Of a DNA stretch of 64,000 bases, positions 58,868-64,000 are shown in pieces (the stretch's first letter is position 1; every line of letters begins with the position of its first letter). The notes beneath the pieces were generated by a model. That model ran no database searches. It was given only the letters and a program-made list of their open reading frames with translations, and was not told the origin of the DNA. Made by a program: the position numbers and the translations under genes. The stretch comes from JANNMJ01 sp031425525. GTDB lineage: Bacteria > Bacteroidota > Bacteroidia > Cytophagales > Hymenobacteraceae. The DNA is taken from positions 62,001 to 126,000 of the forward strand of contig JANPJM010000050.1 of assembly GCA_031425525.1 (NCBI GenBank). The letters run 5' to 3'.

Positions 58868-61800
58868 ATGCGGCGCTTCCTTCCTCTCTGGTCTCTCCTG
58901 TTGCTGCTGCTCGTGGGCGGGCTGCCGGTTCCGGCACGCGCGCAAGCACCCGGCGCCCCGCCCGCCGGCCCGCCGATGTTGCGCTTCAAGCGCTTGAGTA
59001 CCACCGAAGGGCTCTCCGAAAATTCGGCCTACGCGCTGCTCCACGACCGGCGCGGGTTCCTCTGGATCGGCACCCAGGACGGCCTCAACCGCTACGACGG
59101 CACCGGCGTGCGCGTGTTCCGGCCGGGCGTACGGCCCACCGATACGGCGCGACTGGCGAGCGGCTTCATTCTGGCCCTGGCCGAAGAACCGCGCACGGGC
59201 GCGCTGTGGGTCGCGACGGGCGGCGGCGGGGTCGCGCGCTTCGACCCCGTTACCGAGCGGTTTCGGGTGTTCCGGGCGGGGGGGGCGGCGCCGAGCGGGT
59301 TGCCGAGCGATTTCGTGCGTACCATATTCGTGGATCGGGCGGGTACCGTGTGGGCGGGCACCGAAGGCGGTTTGGCGCGTTTAGTGCCCCGCACGCAGCG
59401 CTTTCGGCCCGTGCGGTTTGCTTCCGATGATGCGACCCTCGATGGCGCGGTTTCCCCCGAAACTCCCGCCGCCGACACCCGCCGCGAGGCCGTTCATTCG
59501 CTGGCGCAAACGCCCGACGGACGGCTTTGGGTCGGCACCGGCGACGGGCGATTGGCCGCCCTTGATGCCCTTACTGGCAAGCTGCGCACCATTTGGCGGC
59601 CCTCCTCCGACGAGCCGGGCGGCGCGCCCGCCGTGGGGCAGCGTGCCATCAGCGTGCTGCACGCCGACCGCTGGCGCCTCTGGATCGGCACTGAAGGCGA
59701 CGGCCTACGCGCCTACGAACCCGCCACCGGGCGGCTGCGCACATTCCGGCCCACCGGCAACGCGGGCGCACTACCCGCGTTGGGCATTCGGTGCATGTTC
59801 CGCGACCGCGCCAGCACGCTCTGGATTGCCACGTCGGGCGGGCTCACGCGCTTCGACCCTGTAACCGAAACCTTCGTCACCACGCGCCACAACCCCGGCT
59901 ACCCCATCACCAGCCTCCCCGACGACGCCGTGACCGCCCTCGTGCAGGACGGCAGCGGGCAGTTGTGGGTGGCCACCGAAAGCGGCGTCGCGAGCTTCAC
60001 CGACCAGCCGGGGGCATTTGCGCGCACCCCCGGCATCAGCGCCGACGTGTGGGCCGTGGCGCCCGCCCCCAACGGCGGGCTGTGGGTCGGGACGGAAGCC
60101 GAAGGCGTGCTGCTGGTCACGCCCGGAGCCGGCATCAGCCCTACTACCGCGCCCAAACCGCTGCCCATCGGCCCTACCGGCCTACCGAGCCCGTTTGTGC
60201 GCGCCTTGCTCACCGAGCGTAAAACCGGCCGCCTGTGGGTGGGTACGCAAGCCCACGGCCTGGCGTGTTACGACCCGGCCACCGGCCGCACGCGCCGTTT
60301 CCGGCACGACCCGCGCGATACGACTTCCGTAGCCGACGATTACGTGCGCGGCCTGATGCAAGACCGCACCGGCCGCCTGTGGGTGAGCACGGAAGGCGGG
60401 ATGTCGGTGCTGGACCCCGCCACGGGGCACGGCCGTTCGTTCCGGCCCGACCCGACCAACCCGGCCGCGCTGCCGTCGGGCTACGTGCGGCAGGTGTTCG
60501 AAGACCGCGCGGGGCGCGTGTGGGTAGCTACCGGCGGCGGCGGGTTGGCGCTGCTCGACGCGGCCCGGCGGGGGCGATTCACCGTTTTCCGGCACGATGC
60601 GGCGCGGGCTACCTCCCTGCCGGCCGATTTCGTGCGGTGCATCGTGCAAACGCGCGACGGGCGCCTCTGGCTCGGCAGCGAGGCCGGGGGGCTGGCCCGG
60701 CTCGACGATGCCGCCGCGCCGGGGCGGTTCCGCACGTGGCGGTCGGCGGAGGGGCTGCCGTCGGATATGGTGTACGCGATTGTGGAGGACGCCAGCGGTT
60801 GCCTTTGGCTCACGACCAACCGGGGGCTGGCGCGTTTCGACCCCGCAAAAGGCACCTTCCGACGCTACGACACCCGCGACGGCCTCGTGCGCGACGAGTT
60901 CAACGCCGCCGCCGGCGGGCGCGGCCCCGATGGCCGATTGTACTTCGGCGGGCCGGGCGGGCTGCTGGCGTTCCACCCCGATTCGCTGCGGCCCAACGCG
61001 CTGGCGCCGCCGGTGATGCTGACGGGGCTACGCATTTTCGACCGCCGCATCGAGTTGCCCGACTCGGCCGTCGGGGCGCGGCGGCTGCTGCGGCTGCGCC
61101 CGAATCAGAATTTTCTGACCTTCGAGTTCGCCGCGCTCAACTTGCGGCTCCCCGAGAAAAACCGCTACGCCTACCGTCTGCGCGGCCTCGACAACCGCTG
61201 GATTACCGTAGAAGGCACCCAGCCGGAAGCGCGATTCACCAACCTCTCGCCGGGCGCGTATGCGTTTGAGGTGCGCGCCGCCAACAACGACGGCGTGTGG
61301 GCGCCGCGCCCGACGGTGCTGCGGGTACTCATTCCGCCGCCGTGGTACCGGGCGTGGTGGTTCCGGTTGGGGCTGGTGCTGGCGTTTCTGCTGCTGCTGT
61401 GGGCGGCGTACCAGGTGCGGGTCAATCAGTTGTTGGCGTTGGAGCGGGTGCGCCACGGGATCGCCCGCGATTTGCACGACGATATGGGCTCCACGTTGAG
61501 CAGCATTTCCATCTTGAGCCAGATTGCGCGCCAGCACCACCAGTACGGCCGCGCCGAGCAGGTGGCGGGCCTACTGGCGCAAATCGGGGAGTCGAGCGGC
61601 CGGATGCTCGATTCGATGGATGACATCGTGTGGGCCATCAACCCGGCGCACGACGGGCTGGATACGGTGACGTCGCGGATGCGCATTTTTGCGTCCGATG
61701 TATTGGAAGCGCGCGGCATCGATTTCACGTTTACGGTGGCGCCCGCCGTGCTGGAACACCGGCTGGAAATGCGTGCCCGCCGCGAGTTTTTCCTAATTTT

Positions 61801-62053
61801 CAAGGAAACGATAAATAACCTCGCCAAATACGCGCAGTGCCAAACCGCGCATCTCGACCTGCAAATCAAGGAGCGCTGCCTAATTCTGAGGGTCGAGGAT
61901 GATGGCGTTGGCTTCGACCCGACCGCTCCCGCCCGCGGCTCCGGCAATGGCCTGACCAATATGCGCACCCGCGCCGCCGCCCTCAAAGCCAAGCTCGAAT
62001 TCACGACCGCGCCGGGGAAAGGCACGACGGTGGTGCTACGGGTGCCGGTTTGA
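58868..62053 (+). CDS. Two-component propeller sensor histidine kinase (HisKA_3 type)
   Basis: From ATG 58868 the product has 1061 residues with a signal peptide (PLWSLLLLLLVGGLPVPARA). Residues about 45-740 are repeated propeller units (GFLWIGTQDGLNRYD, GRLWVSTEGGMSVLDP). A Y_Y_Y domain (RYAYRLRGLDNRW) comes next, then one membrane segment at about 835-855. The cytoplasmic kinase has ARDLHDDMGSTLSSI with phospho-His about 870 and an HATPase ending GSGNGLTNMRTRAAAL. There is no receiver domain, and no LuxR-type regulator follows in the window, so it is an orphan here. Its signal is probably a glycan or other surface ligand (inference). Confidence 0.92.
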   Translation: MRRFLPLWSLLLLLLVGGLPVPARAQAPGAPPAGPPMLRFKRLSTTEGLSENSAYALLHDRRGFLWIGTQDGLNRYDGTGVRVFRPGVRPTDTARLASGFILALAEEPRTGALWVATGGGGVARFDPVTERFRVFRAGGAAPSGLPSDFVRTIFVDRAGTVWAGTEGGLARLVPRTQRFRPVRFASDDATLDGAVSPETPAADTRREAVHSLAQTPDGRLWVGTGDGRLAALDALTGKLRTIWRPSSDEPGGAPAVGQRAISVLHADRWRLWIGTEGDGLRAYEPATGRLRTFRPTGNAGALPALGIRCMFRDRASTLWIATSGGLTRFDPVTETFVTTRHNPGYPITSLPDDAVTALVQDGSGQLWVATESGVASFTDQPGAFARTPGISADVWAVAPAPNGGLWVGTEAEGVLLVTPGAGISPTTAPKPLPIGPTGLPSPFVRALLTERKTGRLWVGTQAHGLACYDPATGRTRRFRHDPRDTTSVADDYVRGLMQDRTGRLWVSTEGGMSVLDPATGHGRSFRPDPTNPAALPSGYVRQVFEDRAGRVWVATGGGGLALLDAARRGRFTVFRHDAARATSLPADFVRCIVQTRDGRLWLGSEAGGLARLDDAAAPGRFRTWRSAEGLPSDMVYAIVEDASGCLWLTTNRGLARFDPAKGTFRRYDTRDGLVRDEFNAAAGGRGPDGRLYFGGPGGLLAFHPDSLRPNALAPPVMLTGLRIFDRRIELPDSAVGARRLLRLRPNQNFLTFEFAALNLRLPEKNRYAYRLRGLDNRWITVEGTQPEARFTNLSPGAYAFEVRAANNDGVWAPRPTVLRVLIPPPWYRAWWFRLGLVLAFLLLLWAAYQVRVNQLLALERVRHGIARDLHDDMGSTLSSISILSQIARQHHQYGRAEQVAGLLAQIGESSGRMLDSMDDIVWAINPAHDGLDTVTSRMRIFASDVLEARGIDFTFTVAPAVLEHRLEMRARREFFLIFKETINNLAKYAQCQTAHLDLQIKERCLILRVEDDGVGFDPTAPARGSGNGLTNMRTRAAALKAKLEFTTAPGKGTTVVLRVPV

Positions 62054-62096
62054 AGGAGTGGTTGTGCCCGGCTGCAATCATTAAGACCAGCAAAGC

Positions 62097-62381
62097 TCAA
62101 CTAACGTAGTGTGCCTCGCTCACGTCAGTACCACATTGCATAATTACCCGACGCAATAACGCGAGGTCTGCCCTTGAGAAGAACATCATTGAAAACGTAT
62201 TCACTTGCCCATTTTTGGAAAAGAAGCTTACGGCATCGCCACGACCCCAAAATATGCGCACCCGTTCGATGTCTGACAGTAAAAACTGTTTATCGACCCA
62301 GTGACCAAGCCCGGAATGGGAGGTAACTTTTATATACTTCCCGCTCACCATCAGCGACCGGTTTAAAACGATTGCCGCCAC
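62097..62381 (-). CDS. Small hypothetical protein, PH-like
   Basis: The product has 94 residues. Alternating beta-like segments (LMVSGKYIKVTSH, HWVDKQFLLSDIERVRIFWG, AVSFFSKNGQVNTFSMMFF) and a C-terminal helix (RADLALLRRVIMQ) resemble the second half of a bacterial PH domain. No family match is certain. Codon use is less GC-rich than the neighbours. The stop lies 43 bp after the convergent kinase stop. The 207 bp between it and ffh hold nothing recognised. Confidence 0.5.
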   Translation of the reverse strand: MAAIVLNRSLMVSGKYIKVTSHSGLGHWVDKQFLLSDIERVRIFWGRGDAVSFFSKNGQVNTFSMMFFSRADLALLRRVIMQCGTDVSEAHYVS

Positions 62382-62588
62382 AGCTCAAGCTGCGGCGGCA
62401 ATCGTCAAAATCAAATAAAACCCAGTATTTCGCGCAATTGAATAGCTTGCGGCAATAAGCATCTCAGTGCCCGCCAATATAGCGGGAACAATCAATTGAG
62501 TGACCAAAAGCCCCGCGATTGAACTTCGGATTCTCACGCTGCTCGCTTCGATTCGGGCGCCCAAAATCGGGAATGAATCTACTGGCAG

Positions 62589-63965
62589 CTACCGCCGCCG
62601 GCCGCCGCCCAGCCCGCCCTGCTGCTTGGCGGCTTGCTGCATTTGCTGCTGCATTTGTTTGAGCGCGGCGGGATTGCTGCTCATTTTGCTCATCTGGCGC
62701 ATCATCTGGCGCATTTGCTCAAATTGTTTGAGCATCTGATTGACATCCTGCGGCGAGCGGCCCGACCCGATAGCGATGCGCTTGCGGCGCGAGGGGTTGA
62801 GGAGGTCGGGGTTGGCGCGCTCGGCGGGGGTCATCGAGCGAATGATGCTTTCGATGGGCGTGAACGCGTTGTCGTCGATTTCGATATCTTTCATCGCCTT
62901 GCCCATTCCCGGGATCATCCCCACCAAATCCTTGATGTTGCCCATCTTCCGGATTTGGTCGAGTTGCGAGAGGAAGTCGTCGAAATTGAAGGTGTTTTTG
63001 CGGATTTTGGCATTGATCCGGCGCGCCTCGTCTTCGTCGTACGCCTGTTGCGCCCGCTCGACGAGCGAAATCACGTCGCCCATCCCGAGGATGCGCTGCG
63101 CCATCCGGTCAGGGTAGAACAAGTCGAGGGCGTCCATCTTCTCGCCCGTCGAGATAAACTTGATCGGCTTTTCCACCACCGCCCGGATGCTCAGAGCGGC
63201 CCCACCGCGCGAATCGCCGTCGAGCTTGGTGAGGACTACGCCATCGAAATTGAGGCGCTCGTTGAAGGTTTTAGCGGTGTTCACGGCATCCTGACCGGTC
63301 ATGGCATCGACGACGAAGAGCGTCTCCGACGGCGAAACCGCGCGCTTGATGTTCTCGACCTCGCGCATCATCGCTTCATCGATGGCCAGGCGGCCGGCCG
63401 TGTCGATGATGACCACTTTGCGCCCCAACCGGCGGCCGTGCTGCACGGCGTTCTGCGCAATCTGCACGGGGTTGGTGGAGTCGGGTTCCGAGTAAAATTC
63501 GGCGCCGACCTGCTCGGCCAGCACCCGCAACTGCTCGACGGCGGCGGGGCGGTACACGTCGCAGGCGGCCACCACCACCGAACGACCCTGTTTTTTGAGC
63601 ATCATCGCCAGCTTGCCGGTAAACGTGGTTTTGCCGGAACCCTGGAGGCCGGCGATCAGCACGACGGCCGGCTCGCCCTTGATGACGACATCCTTTTTCT
63701 CGCCACCCATCAACTGGGTCAGCTCGTCGTACACGATTTTCACCATCAACTGCCCCGGCTCGATGGCGTTGATGACCTTCTGCCCGAGGGCTTGCTGCTG
63801 AATTTTATCGGTGACTTCCTTCGCCACCTTGTAATTGACGTCGGCATCGACCAGCGCCCGCCGCACCTCTTTGATGGTGGCGGCGACGTTGATATCGGTA
63901 ATCTGGCCCTTGCCTTTGAGGGTTTTGAGGGCGCGCTCTAGTTTCTGGGAGAGGTTATCGAACAT
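62589..63965 (-). CDS. ffh: Signal recognition particle protein Ffh
   Basis: The product has 458 residues. The N-domain starts MFDNLSQKLERALKTLKGKG. The GTPase has GLQGSGKTTFTGKLA, DTAGRLAIDE and LTKLDGDSRGG. The C-terminal M domain (about 325-458) is Met-rich, with MKDIEIDDNAFTPIESII and SGRSPQDVNQML, and binds 4.5S RNA and signal sequences. The tail is Gln- and Met-rich and ends in GLGGGRRR. It targets membrane proteins with FtsY. The gene stands alone in the window. Confidence 0.96.
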   Translation of the reverse strand: MFDNLSQKLERALKTLKGKGQITDINVAATIKEVRRALVDADVNYKVAKEVTDKIQQQALGQKVINAIEPGQLMVKIVYDELTQLMGGEKKDVVIKGEPAVVLIAGLQGSGKTTFTGKLAMMLKKQGRSVVVAACDVYRPAAVEQLRVLAEQVGAEFYSEPDSTNPVQIAQNAVQHGRRLGRKVVIIDTAGRLAIDEAMMREVENIKRAVSPSETLFVVDAMTGQDAVNTAKTFNERLNFDGVVLTKLDGDSRGGAALSIRAVVEKPIKFISTGEKMDALDLFYPDRMAQRILGMGDVISLVERAQQAYDEDEARRINAKIRKNTFNFDDFLSQLDQIRKMGNIKDLVGMIPGMGKAMKDIEIDDNAFTPIESIIRSMTPAERANPDLLNPSRRKRIAIGSGRSPQDVNQMLKQFEQMRQMMRQMSKMSSNPAALKQMQQQMQQAAKQQGGLGGGRRR

Positions 63966-64000
63966 ATCTGGCTGTAGTGCGGGCTTCAGCCCGCAGTTGA

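Overview
The window is GC-rich chromosomal DNA from a member of the Bacteroidota, most like the Hymenobacter/Cytophagales group. The lineage call rests on several features seen in the sequence. They are a type IX secretion-style C-terminal sorting domain, a 7TMR-DISM hybrid two-component protein with an AraC output, a propeller plus Y_Y_Y sensor kinase, a coaD-DUF3822 pair, an ABC-2 permease of the kind fused to M1 aminopeptidases, and TAnnTTTG promoter boxes. The genus is an inference. No plasmid, phage or CRISPR locus was seen.

Layout. 1-3.4 kb: an ABC ATPase and the N-terminal permease part of a gene that runs off the left edge. 3.5-9.7 kb: signalling block with a carboxypeptidase-regulatory-like secreted protein divergent from a LytS/LytTR pair, then a hybrid kinase. 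10-14.2 kb: two secreted surface proteins, an S74-chaperone fibre with twelve 17-residue repeats and a T9SS cargo. 14.4-16.8 kb: Nudix hydrolase, DUF4406 protein and flavohemoglobin. 16.8-17.8 kb: a 1000-bp IS481-type element sitting exactly at the hmp stop codon. 18-22.2 kb: tRNA-Arg, TVP38 protein, RecE-like nuclease, glycosyltransferase, Fpg/Nei glycosylase. 22.3-24.2 kb: an IS3-type element inside the remains of a secreted-protein gene. 24.3-29.5 kb: a three-gene export operon (ABC, HlyD, TolC) whose ABC protein has lost the ATP-binding motifs. 30-42 kb: Crp-like regulator, acyltransferase-like membrane protein, retropepsin-PDZ protein, menC, two small disordered proteins, MATE pump, DUF922 protease, pyrD, xerD, aroQ, class V aminotransferase, MarC. 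42-55.5 kb: rnhA, phosphoesterase, pyrE, Nudix, coaD, DUF3822, Nudix, thioesterase, RecD-like helicase, DUF1573, DUF423, YggS, FAD dehydrogenase, xseB, xseA. 55.6-64 kb: M13 peptidase, lipoprotein, propeller histidine kinase, a small PH-like protein and ffh.

How the genes work together. Most genes are housekeeping: pyrimidine synthesis (pyrD, pyrE), shikimate (aroQ), menaquinone (menC), CoA (coaD), DNA repair and recombination (xerD, xseAB, RecD-like, Fpg/Nei), and SRP (ffh). The accessory interest is in the cell envelope and in non-coding DNA. The envelope items are the surface fibre, the T9SS cargo and the ATP-dead export operon. The non-coding items are short degenerate tandem tracts directly 5' of many start codons, two copies of a palindromic mobile-like repeat, and several large palindromes between genes. 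Both insertion sequences carry one nonsense codon in the transposase, so both look inactive.
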